Shown here: positions 40,216-49,169 of the stretch, piece after piece | How positions within the stretch are numbered: position 1 is the first letter of the stretch | Layout: every line of letters begins with the position of its first letter | Source of the DNA: Leucobacter insecticola | GTDB lineage: Bacteria > Actinomycetota > Actinomycetes > Actinomycetales > Microbacteriaceae | DNA length: 64,000 nucleotides | Direction: 5' to 3' | Assembly (NCBI RefSeq): GCF_011382965.1 | Contig: NZ_CP049934.1 | Span: 1,364,001-1,428,000 of the forward strand | The notes under the pieces: generated by a model | Seen by the model: only the letters and a program-made list of their open reading frames with translations | Database searches by the model: none | Told to the model about the DNA's origin: nothing | Made by a program: the position numbers and the translations under genes

Positions 40216-41775
40216 ATGAGACCCACAGTGACGGCCATAATCGCCGCGATTGAAGCGATTGCCGTCGCTCTCGCAGGGCTCGTGATCGTCGCGATCCCGG
40301 CACTGCTGCTCTGGATCATCACCTTTGGGCTGGCCGCAGAACCCGGGGACGTCGCCTCAGACATCGCGGCTGTCTGGCTGCTCGCCCACTGTGTGCCGCT
40401 CACGTTCGCTCTGACGCCGGAGGATGCGCTCGGGCTGGGTCTTACGCCCGAGGCGCTGAGCTTCACGCTGTCGCTCGCACCGCTCGGCCTGACGCTCATC
40501 ACGGCGCTGCTCGCGGCGCGTTCCGGGTGGCGATTCGGCAAGCGCGGCGGCCTCGGGGTGGCGGGAGTGCTGGGCGGAACCGCCGGGTTCGTCGCAGTTG
40601 TGGCGGCTGTCGTGTCGCTTGCGGGGCCCCGGATCCTCTGGACGGGGCCACTCGCAATCGTGGTGCCAGCGCTGGTGTATTTCATCCCCTCTCTTCTCGC
40701 GTTTCTCGTGCGGGCCGGACATGACGATCATCCGTGGTGGGCCTTGGTTGTGCGCTGGAAGCAGCGCGGTCTTGACGCGCTCGGCGCACCTGGAACCGCG
40801 GCGCTGCCAGCGCGCCTAGCCGAGATGCTGCGCCTCGCGGCATCACTGTTTGCGGTGCTGTTCGGCCTGGGTGCCCTGTGGTTTACGGTTTCGATTATCG
40901 CCGGCTACGTCACCATTACGACGCTGACGCAAAGCTTGCAGCTTGATCCGCTGGGAGCGCTGTTGCTGTTCCTTCTGCATCTGGTGCTGCTGCCCACGGC
41001 CTTGATCTGGAGCCTTTCGTGGCTCACTGGAGCTGGCTTCTCTGTGGGGGCGGGAAGCTCGGTGTCGCCGTTTGAAACTTTGCTTGGTCCGATGCCCGCG
41101 CTGCCGCTGTTCGGCGCGATCCCGGAGGGCTGGGGTGGGGCTGGAATTATTGCGCCTGCAATGATCGTTGCGGCCGGAGTAGTGATGGGGGCGCTCTTCA
41201 TTCGCAGGCCGGTATTGAGACGCGGCAGCCTGACGGTGGCAGTGGCCGTGACGCTCGGGGCTGTCGTGGTTGTCGGCCTTGTGCTTGCCGGACTCGTCGC
41301 GCTCGCCACCGGATCTATCGGGCCGGATCGCCTAGCGGTGACCGGGCCCGCGCCGTGGCTCGTGGCGGGGCTCGCCGCAGCCGAGCTGGGTGTCGGTGCG
41401 CTGCTCGGAGTTGCATCGGGCAAGCTCGACGTCGCCCGGCTCGGAAGCTACTTTGGCATTGCAGGCGACTCGGCGGAGTTCTCTGGCCCGGGCAAAGATG
41501 CTGATGCTGATGCTGATGCGTTCGCCGATGCTGACGCGTTTGCCGATGCCGACGTGTTTGCCGATGCCGATACGGCTGCGGTTGCCGAAACCGTCGAGCT
41601 GACTGAGGCGGCGGAGACTGCTGAAGGTGCACCGGATCCTGAATCTGAGGCGGCTGCCGAGGTACCCAACGACGCGCTCCTGCGCGCGTTCCAGTGGGAC
41701 ACCAGCGAGCTGACCCCCGAAGACCCCGTGGACGCTCGCAAAGCTTGGCCCTGGCCTCGCAGGGACACCGAGTGA
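40216..41775 (+). CDS. DUF6350 (PerM-like) polytopic membrane protein with an Asp-Ala repeat tail
   Basis: A 519-residue protein with about ten hydrophobic segments (IAVALAGLVIVAIPALLLW near the start, ALLLFLLHLVLLPTALIWSL in the middle) and the DUF6350 gene position directly upstream of purN, where actinobacteria keep a gene related to cell division factor PerM. The cytoplasmic tail has an acidic DA/FADAD repeat (about residues 430-455) and ends in a conserved-looking charged segment (FQWDTSELTPEDPVDARKAW). Its stop overlaps the next gene in a GTGA junction. Confidence 0.75.
   Translation: MRPTVTAIIAAIEAIAVALAGLVIVAIPALLLWIITFGLAAEPGDVASDIAAVWLLAHCVPLTFALTPEDALGLGLTPEALSFTLSLAPLGLTLITALLAARSGWRFGKRGGLGVAGVLGGTAGFVAVVAAVVSLAGPRILWTGPLAIVVPALVYFIPSLLAFLVRAGHDDHPWWALVVRWKQRGLDALGAPGTAALPARLAEMLRLAASLFAVLFGLGALWFTVSIIAGYVTITTLTQSLQLDPLGALLLFLLHLVLLPTALIWSLSWLTGAGFSVGAGSSVSPFETLLGPMPALPLFGAIPEGWGGAGIIAPAMIVAAGVVMGALFIRRPVLRRGSLTVAVAVTLGAVVVVGLVLAGLVALATGSIGPDRLAVTGPAPWLVAGLAAAELGVGALLGVASGKLDVARLGSYFGIAGDSAEFSGPGKDADADADAFADADAFADADVFADADTAAVAETVELTEAAETAEGAPDPESEAAAEVPNDALLRAFQWDTSELTPEDPVDARKAWPWPRRDTE
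41499..41575 (+). repeat. Short tandem repeats coding an Asp-Ala/Phe-Ala-Asp tract
   Basis: GATGCT units followed by four imperfect copies of an 18-base unit (variants of GATGCTGACGCGTTTGCC) inside the DUF6350 gene. They encode (DA)n and (DADAFA)n. Such repeats can change length by slippage without breaking frame because the units are multiples of three. Confidence 0.8.
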
Positions 41776-42293
41776 GCGCTCTGCGGGAGCCCGGATCCTT
41801 TGACGTGATCCTGATCGATGGCCGCTCGGGATCCGGAAAGACCTCGCTGGCCGAGGAGCTTGTGCACGCTTGTGGTGGCTCGGCGCAGGTGTTGCACATC
41901 GAAGATCTCTACCCGGGCTGGGACGGACTCGCGGAGGGATCCCACGCGGCGGGACGTGCCCTCATTGAGCGCGGGTATCGCGCCTACAACTGGGGGACTG
42001 GCGAGTTTGGACCCCGGATCGCCCTGGGCTCCCAACGCCCGCTGATCGTTGAGGGCTGCGGTGCGATCACCGCTGACAATCTTGCTGCGGCGCGCAGCTG
42101 GGCCGGCGGCGAGGAGGCTCGGGTGTATAGCGTGTGGTTAGAGGGCTCCGAAGAACTGCGACAAAGCCGCGCCTTCGCCCGGGATGGAGACACGTATCGC
42201 CCCCACTGGGCTCGCTGGGCTGCGCAGGAAGACCGGCTTTTTGCGGAAGCCCGGCCAATGGATCTCGCCGACGAGATTATGCCTGTGAGGTAG
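41772..42293 (+). CDS. P-loop kinase-like ATP-binding protein
   Basis: A 173-residue soluble protein. The Walker A motif GRSGSGKTSLAEEL starts at about residue 17. A DLYPGWDGL motif in the second strand resembles uridine/pantothenate kinase-type folds (substrate-binding aspartate), and RPLIVEGCGAI gives a third strand. The C-terminal part is rich in arginine and tryptophan (RPHWARWAAQEDRL). The substrate cannot be named. The GTG start overlaps the DUF6350 stop (41772-41775), so translation is coupled, and purN follows after 44 bases. Confidence 0.7.
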   Translation: MSALREPGSFDVILIDGRSGSGKTSLAEELVHACGGSAQVLHIEDLYPGWDGLAEGSHAAGRALIERGYRAYNWGTGEFGPRIALGSQRPLIVEGCGAITADNLAAARSWAGGEEARVYSVWLEGSEELRQSRAFARDGDTYRPHWARWAAQEDRLFAEARPMDLADEIMPVR

Positions 42294-42337
42294 CTCAGGT
42301 GCTCAGACACACCCTGCGGGCACGGTAGACTAAGGCA

Positions 42338-42943
42338 GTGCTGAAACTCGCGGTGTTGATTTCTGGTGGCGGCAGCAATCTGCAAGCACTGCTCGCAGCG
42401 GCCGCTGATCCCGCATATCCGGCGCAGATTGTGTGTGTCGGCTCAGACACCGATGCCGCGGGGATCGCCCACGCGCACGCAGCGGGGATCCCGAGCTTCA
42501 TCGTGCGACCCGGCGACTTTACGAACCGGGAGGCGTGGGGGCTGGCGCTCGCCGCAGCTCTCCGGGAACACGGGATCGGCGAAGACCCGGAAGAGCAGAG
42601 CCTCGTGGTAAGCGCCGGGCTGATGCGGATCCTGCCCGCAGAGTTTGTGCGCACGTTTACCCCCAATCTCATTAACACCCACCCGGCCCTGCTGCCGCTC
42701 TTTCCCGGCGCCCATGCCGTGCGTGACGCGCTCGCCGCGGGTGCCACAGAAACCGGAGTGACGGTGCACGTCATCGACGAGGGTGTTGATACCGGTCCCG
42801 TGATTCGGCAGGCGCGAGTCCGGGTGCTGCCGGGGGAAAACGAAGCCGATCTGCACGAGCGAATCAAAGAGCTTGAACGCCCACTCCTCGTGGAGACGGT
42901 GCGCGAGATCGCCCTCGGCAAGATTCAGCTCTCCCAGCTTTGA
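42338..42943 (+). CDS. purN: Phosphoribosylglycinamide formyltransferase
   Basis: A 201-residue enzyme transferring a formyl group from 10-formyl-tetrahydrofolate to GAR in purine synthesis. The N-terminal phosphate loop reads [14 protein letters not shown]. The catalytic Asn-His-Asp set is visible: N and H in [17 protein letters not shown] in [14 protein letters not shown]. The start is GTG 42338. It is complete and probably cotranscribed with purH, whose start lies 65 bases downstream. Confidence 0.95.
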   Translation: MLKLAVLISGGGSNLQALLAAAADPAYPAQIVCVGSDTDAAGIAHAHAAGIPSFIVRPGDFTNREAWGLALAAALREHGIGEDPEEQSLVVSAGLMRILPAEFVRTFTPNLINTHPALLPLFPGAHAVRDALAAGATETGVTVHVIDEGVDTGPVIRQARVRVLPGENEADLHERIKELERPLLVETVREIALGKIQLSQL

Positions 42944-43008
42944 CCCCGGCCCCAGCGCGCCACTTTGACCCGAGAAGCACGACGACAACACCTAAGGAGC
43001 CTCACCAC

Positions 43009-44671
43009 ATGGCAGTCCAGAGCCACGATCCCGCCCTCTACGAGCACCGCGACCAGATTGCCGTGCGGCGCGCACTCATCTCTGTGAGTGACAAGACCCG
43101 CCTCCTCGACCTTGCGGCCGCGCTCGCCGCCGCCGGTGTGGAGATTGTGTCGACGGGATCCACCGCGGCCACGATTCGTGAGGCCGGTCACCCGGTGACG
43201 GATGTGGCAGAGGTGACGGGCTTCGCTGAGGCGCTTGATGGCCGCGTGAAGACCCTGCACCCCGCCGTGCACTCGGGCCTGCTTGCGGATCTGCGGCTTG
43301 CGGATCACCGGGCACAGCTTGAAGAGCTCGGCTTCGCGCCCTTCGAGCTGGTGGTCGTGAATCTCTACCCCTTCGAGCAGACCGTCGCATCCGGCAAGCC
43401 GGCTGCTGACGTCATCGAGAACGTAGATATCGGTGGTCCCGCGATGGTGCGCGCGACCGCGAAGAACCACGCCAACGCCGCGATTGTCGTCTCCCCGCTG
43501 CGCTACGACGAAATCATTGCCGCTGTGCAGGAGGGGGGCACCTCGCTTGCGCTGCGGCGTTCGCTCGCCACGGAGGCGTTCGTGCACACCGCGCAGTACG
43601 ATGCTGCGGTCGCCAATTGGTTCCTCGATCAGGAGGATGCCGCCTGGGCGGACACGATCGCTGAGGCCGAGGAAGACGCGGTTGCCGACGCCTCCGTAGA
43701 CAGCATCTTTGAGGCGACCGACGGCTATGTCGGATACGAGATGTTTGGGTTGCGCGAGCAGGTGCTGCGCTACGGCGAGAACAGCCACCAACGCGCTGCG
43801 CTGTTCACCGAGAACGAGGGTGCGGGGATCGCGCAGGCGACCCAGCTGCACGGCAAAGAGATGTCGTACAACAACTACGTCGATGCCGACGCCGCGGTGC
43901 GCGCCGCCTTTGATCACGAGCGTCCGGCCGTGGCAATCATCAAGCACGCAAACCCCTGCGGTATTGCGGTAGCACCCGAGGGGCGGCGGATCCGATCGCC
44001 GCAGCGCACCAGCTCGCGCACGCCTGCGACCCCGTGTCCGCATACGGTGGGGTTGTTGCCGCAAACCGCGAGGTCTCTGAGGGGATGGCACAAACTCTCG
44101 CAGATATCTTCACCGAAGTCATCGTCGCTCCGGGATTTGCGCCCGAGGCGCTCGCGATCCTGACCCAGAAGAAGAACGTCCGTCTGCTGGTACTACCCGC
44201 CGATTTTGCCCAGAATCCAGTGGAGCTGCGTCAGGTGTCCGGTGGATTCCTGCTGCAGGATACGGATCGAGCCTTCGCCCCGGCGTCCGCATGGCAATTG
44301 GCCGCAGGGGAGCCCGCCGATGCCGAGACGCTCGCCGAGCTTGAGTTCGCGTGGCGCGCCTGCCGTGCCGTGAAGTCAAACGGGATCCTGCTCACGAACG
44401 GCGGCGCCTCGGTGGGCGTTGGTATGGGTCAGGTGAACCGCGTCGATTCCTGCCGCCTCGCTGTTGATCGTGCGGGGAGCGGGCGGCCGGGTCCGTAGCT
44501 GCCTCAGACGCCTTCTTCCCGTTTGCTGACGGACTGCAGGTGTTGCTCGACGCGGGCGTGCGTGCGGTGGTGCAGCCCGGAGGGTCTGTGCGCGATCCCG
44601 AGGTGATCGAGGCCGCGAAGGCCGCGGGCGTCACCATGTACTTCACAGGAGAGCGTCACTTCTTCCACTGA
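43009..44671 (+). CDS. purH: Bifunctional AICAR transformylase / IMP cyclohydrolase (two frame breaks)
   Basis: Performs the last two steps to IMP. The IMP cyclohydrolase domain begins [17 protein letters not shown], with the [14 protein letters not shown] loop and [18 protein letters not shown]. The transformylase domain has [13 protein letters not shown] and the catalytic Lys-His pair in [12 protein letters not shown]. Breaks lie at the G run 43980-43983 and the GGGG run 44474-44477; one added G at each restores [20 protein letters not shown] and [17 protein letters not shown], and the frame ends [11 protein letters not shown] at 44671. The restored length is about 554 residues. The start ATG 43009 has AAGGAG 9 bases upstream. 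Confidence 0.93.
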
Positions 44672-44716
44672 TGCGCCTCGGGTTTGTGCCCTGCTGCGAG
44701 AGGCGGGCAGAGCCCG

Positions 44717-44770
44717 GTGTGTGCGCAGATTGTTCTTATCCGGGCCCATAACGACAATCTGTGCGCACAC
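44717..44770. repeat. Intergenic imperfect palindrome
   Basis: Two 17-base arms (44717-44733 and 44754-44770) are complementary at 15 positions, around a 20-base centre that contains the palindrome GGGCCC flanked by TTAT and ATAA. It lies about 45 bases after purH and 60 bases before the next gene. It could terminate the purN-purH transcript or be a small repetitive element. Confidence 0.65.
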
Positions 44771-44833
44771 TACGCCGGAATCCGGGAGGGGCGCCGCGTG
44801 GGCATACAAGAAGTAGCTCGAATCTAGGGAAGA

Positions 44834-45196
44834 ATGGAAGACATGCTTATTGTGAAGAGTATTCTCGTTGTTTTGCACATCATCGGATTTGGTGTGGTCT
44901 TCGGAAGCGCGCTGGCGCAGCTTCCCGCGGTCAAAAAGGGCGCGGCGAAGATCTCCGCCGGCATGCTCCACGGCTCGTGGCTGCTGCTGGCGACGGGTCT
45001 GCTGCTCGTCGGATCGCTCTACATGCTCGGCACGTCGCCGAACAACATGAAGATCGGCGTGAAGCTGATCGTGCTGATTGCGATCATCGTGCTGATTCTT
45101 GTGAACCGCAAGAAGGACCGCGTCTCAGGCGGAGTGCTCGGCGCGATCGCGGGAATGTCTGCGCTGAACGTGTGCCTCGCGGTGCTTTGGCACTAG
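44834..45196 (+). CDS. Small four-segment membrane protein of unknown function
   Basis: 120 residues with four hydrophobic segments (ILVVLHIIGFGVVFGSALAQ; SWLLLATGLLLVGSLYML; GVKLIVLIAIIVLILVN; a last short one), so nearly the whole protein is in the membrane. I recognise the general type, frequent in Microbacteriaceae, but no named family. The start may be ATG 44834 or ATG 44843; an AGGGAAG site serves either. It is a single gene, convergent with the META-domain lipoprotein gene 7 bases away. Confidence 0.75.
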   Translation: MEDMLIVKSILVVLHIIGFGVVFGSALAQLPAVKKGAAKISAGMLHGSWLLLATGLLLVGSLYMLGTSPNNMKIGVKLIVLIAIIVLILVNRKKDRVSGGVLGAIAGMSALNVCLAVLWH

Positions 45197-45202
45197 TGAG
45201 CC

Positions 45203-45601
45203 TTAGTCTTCGTGGCGAGTAAGGGTGCCGACTTCGGCGCCCTTACTGTCGCGTAGAAGCAACTCACCCGAAGAGATTTCGGCCTTCTGCGCGAGACCCA
45301 GCCAGGTGTCCACGCCCTCACAGAACATCATGGTGGTTCGCATCATTCCAAGATCAGCGATGCCGTCTTCATCCTTAACGTAGTCGCCACCAACGCGGTT
45401 GCAGCCGTCGGTACCCGCGTAGCTGCCGTCAGCGAAGAACTCGAGCGAGGGCTTTCCCTCGGCGGCTGGGTCTCCCCACACCCCCTCGAACGAGGCATCA
45501 GTCCCGCCGCTTGCGCAGCCAGAGGTGAGGATCAAGAGCGCCGAAACTGCTGCGGCGACGCCGACCCGAACGTGAGCTTTGCGGAGGAATGCACTGGTCA
45601 T
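45203..45601 (-). CDS. META-domain lipoprotein
   Basis: 132 residues. The N-terminal signal peptide ends in the lipobox LTSGC, so the protein is exported and lipid-anchored. The mature part is a META/HslJ-like fold: GVWGD, SLEFFADGSYAGTDGCNRVGG and MMRTTMMFCEG, the last with the usual TxMxC block. The role is unknown; HslJ-type proteins are linked to stress or envelope functions. The start ATG 45601 lies close to the aguA stop, so it may follow aguA in one transcript. Confidence 0.82.
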   Translation of the reverse strand: MTSAFLRKAHVRVGVAAAVSALLILTSGCASGGTDASFEGVWGDPAAEGKPSLEFFADGSYAGTDGCNRVGGDYVKDEDGIADLGMMRTTMMFCEGVDTWLGLAQKAEISSGELLLRDSKGAEVGTLTRHED

Positions 45602-45634
45602 GGGACCAGCATATTCCTCCGCGCGCCTCTCTGC

Positions 45635-46669
45635 CTAGGCCTTCGCGTGAGCTTTGGGCTGTTGCTGGGTAATGCAGTGAATACCGCCGCCGCGAGCGAA
45701 GAGTGGGCGGGCATCGATCCCGATCACCTCGCGTCCGGGATACACCTCGCGGAGCGTCTGGATCGCTTGCTCGTCCGCCCGGTCCTCGAACGCACACGCC
45801 AGCACCGCGCCGTTGATGACCAGGTGGTTGATGTAGCTATAGTCAACAAATCCCTCATCGTCTCGGAGGGTGGTCGGTGCGGGGAGGTCGATGATCTCAA
45901 AATCAGCCGAGGTATCGTCGCGGTAGCGTTCCGCGACCTCGCGATTGGCGCGCGCGATCTGCTGATCGGGGTGCGCGTCTGAGTCCTGGCGGTGCATGAG
46001 TAGAATGTCGGGGCTTGCGAACGCCGCGAGAATATCTGAGTGACCGCGCGTACCGAAGGTGTCGTGATCCCGTGTCAGGCCGCGCGGCAACCACATCGCG
46101 CTCGTCGTTCCGATGGTCCGCGCAAGCTCCGCCTCGACCTGCTCTTTGCTCCAGCCGGGATTCCGGCCCGGATCCAGTTGCACGGTCTCGGTGAGGATCA
46201 CGCGGCCGGTTCCGTCCACCTGGATCCCACCGCCCTCGTTGGTCATCTCGGAGTCGATGAGCGTGGCACCCGCAGCCTCGGCGACGATCCGGCCGATGTG
46301 TTGGTCTTTGTCCCACTCGGCCCAGTCCTGGCTGCCCCAGCCGTTGAAGACAAAATTGACAGCGCCAAGTTCACCGTTTTCGCCGAGGACGAAGCTCGGG
46401 CCGATGTCGCGCATCCAAGCGTCGTTGAGCGGCGCGACAAGACGGTCGATCTGGCCAGAGAGGTACTTCGTGGCGATCTCTTCGTCGCCGGGGTTCAGCA
46501 CCACCGTGACGGGCTGGAAGTCGCTTGCCGCATTCGCCACTGCTGCCCAGGTGCGCCTGGCTTCCTCGGCCTCGGCTTCGGTGTCGCCGAGGGTGTAGCC
46601 GGTCGTGGGCCACGCCAGCCACAGTCGTTCCTGCTCGTGCCCTTCGATGGGCATACGCCAAGTGGTCAT
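45635..46669 (-). CDS. aguA: Agmatine deiminase
   Basis: A 344-residue enzyme of the porphyromonas-type arginine deiminase family that converts agmatine to N-carbamoylputrescine. Conserved sites include NDAWMRDIGPSFV, VNFVFNGWG, MTNEGGGIQVDG and the nucleophilic cysteine in ARGGGIHCITQQQP near the C-terminus. A short palindrome TGAAAGTATTTTCA lies at 46681-46694 just upstream of the start and may be an operator. The next minus-strand gene upstream is 87 bases away. Confidence 0.93.
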   Translation of the reverse strand: MTTWRMPIEGHEQERLWLAWPTTGYTLGDTEAEAEEARRTWAAVANAASDFQPVTVVLNPGDEEIATKYLSGQIDRLVAPLNDAWMRDIGPSFVLGENGELGAVNFVFNGWGSQDWAEWDKDQHIGRIVAEAAGATLIDSEMTNEGGGIQVDGTGRVILTETVQLDPGRNPGWSKEQVEAELARTIGTTSAMWLPRGLTRDHDTFGTRGHSDILAAFASPDILLMHRQDSDAHPDQQIARANREVAERYRDDTSADFEIIDLPAPTTLRDDEGFVDYSYINHLVINGAVLACAFEDRADEQAIQTLREVYPGREVIGIDARPLFARGGGIHCITQQQPKAHAKA

Positions 46670-46755
46670 ATCGTGCTCCTTGAAAGTATTTTCAGTAGAC
46701 CCAGTCTATCGCCTCTCGAGATGAAGGGCTGAAAGCTTTGGGAGCGTGCCCGGCG

Positions 46756-47253
46756 TCAGAGAACTGACAGCACGAGGCCGGCGATCGCCAGCCCAAGCCC
46801 GGTGCCGGTCACATTCGAACGAACAATTCCCATGATCGAGAGCACGAGCCCTGTGATCGAAAGCGCCCCGTAGAAAAGCAGGCCGAGAAAGGGGATGAGG
46901 ACGATCGGCATGAACACGAATGACACGAGCCCGAGAATAAACCCTGCCGTGGCGAGGCCGTTGCTGTCGCCTGTGCGCGGCGGGGACACGGTGATTCGAG
47001 TGGCCGCCATATACGCCAGGTGCTGCTGATACGCGAGATTTGGATCGCTGTGCGCTATCTGAGTCGCCGCCGGGACATAGGGAGCGACCGCGTTCGACTG
47101 CGCGGCATATTGCGGGGCCGTGGCGGGGGCGTATGCCGCGACGGGTGCTGCGTGCGGTGCAGCAGCAGTGTGCTTGGTCCAGGCGACACCGTCCCAGTAG
47201 CGTGAACTGCCGTTGGAATCGGGGTACCATCCCGGCGCGGGAGAGTGAGTCAT
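46756..47253 (-). CDS. DUF2510/DUF4190 membrane protein
   Basis: 165 residues. The first 25 residues are a DUF2510 tag (APGWYPDSNGSSRYWDGVAWT), followed by an alanine/proline-rich linker and a DUF4190 membrane pair (GLATAGFILGLVSFVFMPIV; LGLLFYGALSITGLVLSIMG). The start ATG 47253 is chosen because the DUF2510 begins there; the longer open frame upstream overlaps the neighbour. Function is unknown. It lies 11 bases after the ornithine cyclodeaminase-like gene and is probably cotranscribed with it. Confidence 0.8.
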   Translation of the reverse strand: MTHSPAPGWYPDSNGSSRYWDGVAWTKHTAAAPHAAPVAAYAPATAPQYAAQSNAVAPYVPAATQIAHSDPNLAYQQHLAYMAATRITVSPPRTGDSNGLATAGFILGLVSFVFMPIVLIPFLGLLFYGALSITGLVLSIMGIVRSNVTGTGLGLAIAGLVLSVL

Positions 47254-47264
47254 GGGAGTCAACT

Positions 47265-48236
47265 CTAGCGCACGGCAGTCAGCCTCCAGATCTCGGTCGC
47301 GCACACGAGATCCTGCCAGGACATGCCGACGCCTGAGTAGAAGGCCGGGTGCCCATCTCGGCGACGGAAGCCCCCCAGGACGGCCTCGCGCAGATTCTTG
47401 GGCGCATTTCGGCCTTCCCAATCAGCGGGGGACAACGCGGTCGAAAGGTTCCCGTTTTCTCGCGCGGCCGAGCGGCGACCCTCGACGAGAACGTCGGCGC
47501 GGCGGACGAGGGCGTCGTCAACCTCGCGCCGATTGCGCCCGTGAGTGCCAACGGCGGCAACGATGGCGTTGGAGGCGACCGAGGAGCCATGAAAGATCGG
47601 TGTGTCAGAGCTGGTGGTACAGAGGATCACGTTGGCATCGTTCAGCGCCTCGTTCACGGGGCCCGACACGGCGCGAATACTGAGCCCCCTGGTACTCTCG
47701 GTGAGTGAATTCACGAGGGCGCTGACTCGCTCCGGGCTGCGGCCGCTGAGTTGAAACTGCGCCCCGGGAAAGGCCGACTGCATCGCCAACACATGGCCCT
47801 CGGCTTGCACTCCCGCACCGAACACCAGCACGCGTGGCTCGTCGGGAAGCCGATTCGCGGGTGAAGCCGCGGCGGCGAGTTGCTTGACCGCGGTGATGGT
47901 GACCGCGGGCGTCCGGATCGCGGTGAGGCTTGCTCCCTCAAAGATCGCAACGGGGGAGAGAGTGTCTGAATCGATGAGGATGTAGAGTCCCTGAATCTTT
48001 GGCAAGCCCCGTGCGGGGTTCTCCGGGGCGACGGTCAGTGCTTTCAAGCCGCTGAACTGTTCCCCCTGGGCGGGCATGAGGAGAAATTCGCCGTCCGGTG
48101 CGGGACTAAAGATCCTGGGGGCATCGATTTCGGGATCGAGTCCCGCGCGCAAGCTCTCCTCGATCGCATGGATGGCCTGACCAAAGGGCAGGGCGCTGCG
48201 AACCGCGGCGGCGTCGAAGTAGGGGATACTGCTCAC
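47265..48236 (-). CDS. Ornithine cyclodeaminase / mu-crystallin family protein
   Basis: 323 residues. The N-terminal dimerisation part carries the substrate region (LLMPAQG, GLKALTVAPENPARGLP, FEGASLTAIRTPAVTITAV), and a Rossmann domain begins at RVLVFGAGVQAEGHV, giving NAD(P) binding. Family members act as ornithine cyclodeaminase, alanine dehydrogenase or imine reductases such as pyrroline-2-carboxylate reductase, and the true substrate cannot be fixed here. The proximity of putA and aguA in the window makes an amino-acid role reasonable. The frame is intact. Confidence 0.85.
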   Translation of the reverse strand: MSSIPYFDAAAVRSALPFGQAIHAIEESLRAGLDPEIDAPRIFSPAPDGEFLLMPAQGEQFSGLKALTVAPENPARGLPKIQGLYILIDSDTLSPVAIFEGASLTAIRTPAVTITAVKQLAAAASPANRLPDEPRVLVFGAGVQAEGHVLAMQSAFPGAQFQLSGRSPERVSALVNSLTESTRGLSIRAVSGPVNEALNDANVILCTTSSDTPIFHGSSVASNAIVAAVGTHGRNRREVDDALVRRADVLVEGRRSAARENGNLSTALSPADWEGRNAPKNLREAVLGGFRRRDGHPAFYSGVGMSWQDLVCATEIWRLTAVR

Positions 48237-48308
48237 GCTGTCATCGTAGTGGCGTGAGTGTGCGCTGCTGTCCTAGCTGGCCGTGATTCGTCCGGTTACG
48301 ATTGCCTC

Positions 48309-48659
48309 ATGGAAGACGAAGTGAGAGCAGCGGTCCAAAAATACGTCGACGGTTGTGCTGCGGCCGACCCTGTGATGGTGCGCGATGCGTTCGATGAGCA
48401 TGCTGTCATGTGGGGATACCTGGGGTCAGACTACGCGACCATGAGCGGTGCCGAATTCGCTGCGAACGTGATCGCGACGGCGGCACCCGCGGCAGAAAGC
48501 TACGCGGCAAATATCCACAGCATTACGGTGACCGGAGACGTCGCCCACGCCGTACTCGACGAGCGGCAGTTCTTAGGCGCCGACTTCCGCAATTATTTCG
48601 GGCTCGTGCGCCGGGATGGCACCTGGCGGATCACCAGCAAGGTGTTCACCACGGTCTAG
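48309..48659 (+). CDS. NTF2-like / putative lumazine-binding fold protein
   Basis: 116 residues: an N-terminal helix pair (VRAAVQKYVDGCAAADPVMV), then strands with DEHAVMWGYLG and the C-terminal FGLVRRDGTWRITSKVF, which is the classic SnoaL/NTF2-like ending. The fold serves many small enzymes and binding proteins, and no specific role is visible. The start ATG 48309 is preferred to the longer frame. It is a single plus-strand gene between minus-strand genes and is convergent with the flavodoxin gene. Confidence 0.75.
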   Translation: MEDEVRAAVQKYVDGCAAADPVMVRDAFDEHAVMWGYLGSDYATMSGAEFAANVIATAAPAAESYAANIHSITVTGDVAHAVLDERQFLGADFRNYFGLVRRDGTWRITSKVFTTV

Positions 48660-48678
48660 GGAAGATGGGTGGCAGCAA

Positions 48679-49149
48679 CTATACGCTGGCACCCTCGGAT
48701 GCGCGCGCGGCCTCAAGTATGCCGGGCAGCCAAGCAAGCGCCACATCACTGCCGAGATCCCAAGATGAGGCGTCGTGGCGGCCATACTCGCCAAGGCGTT
48801 CCCCGCCCTGCGCCTGGAAGCGACGATCGATTTTCTCGCTGCCCTGGCTGTAGGTGTCCTTATAGAAGCTGTCACCCAGGCCAAAGACCGCGTACCGCAA
48901 ACCTCTCAAGTTCGGCGGAGCTGCGTCAAACGCCTCCGCGAAGGAGATGGCGGTGTCTGGAAGGCCTCCGTCACCATGGCTCGAGCACACGATGATGGTG
49001 AATCTTTCGGGGCTGAGATCGGCGGGGTCAAAATCCTGCATGTCTGAGACGATGACATCTGACTCGGTCTCAAGAAGTTTGGCGCCAAGGTCCTCGGCGA
49101 TGAGTTCCGAGTTACCGGATTCAGTGCCGAAGAGAACGGTGAATTTCAC
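48679..49149 (-). CDS. Flavodoxin domain protein (MioC-like)
   Basis: 156 residues. The FMN phosphate loop reads FGTESGNSELIAEDLG, and later loops SSHGDGGLPD and FGLGDSFYKDTYSQG hold the isoalloxazine ring, all typical of short-chain flavodoxins. The start is GTG 49149, with AAGGAAAA in the usual position. The open frame extends upstream to 49173, into the end of the reductase gene. It follows the FprA-type reductase gene by about 20 bases, so reductase and flavodoxin look like an electron-transfer pair. Confidence 0.88.
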   Translation of the reverse strand: MKFTVLFGTESGNSELIAEDLGAKLLETESDVIVSDMQDFDPADLSPERFTIIVCSSHGDGGLPDTAISFAEAFDAAPPNLRGLRYAVFGLGDSFYKDTYSQGSEKIDRRFQAQGGERLGEYGRHDASSWDLGSDVALAWLPGILEAARASEGASV

Positions 49150-49169
49150 TGGGCGGTTTTCCTTTCCTG

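Noticed and set aside
41499..41575. Short repeats considered as a CRISPR array
   Set aside because: Units are contiguous, coding and without spacers; no cas genes are present anywhere in the window.
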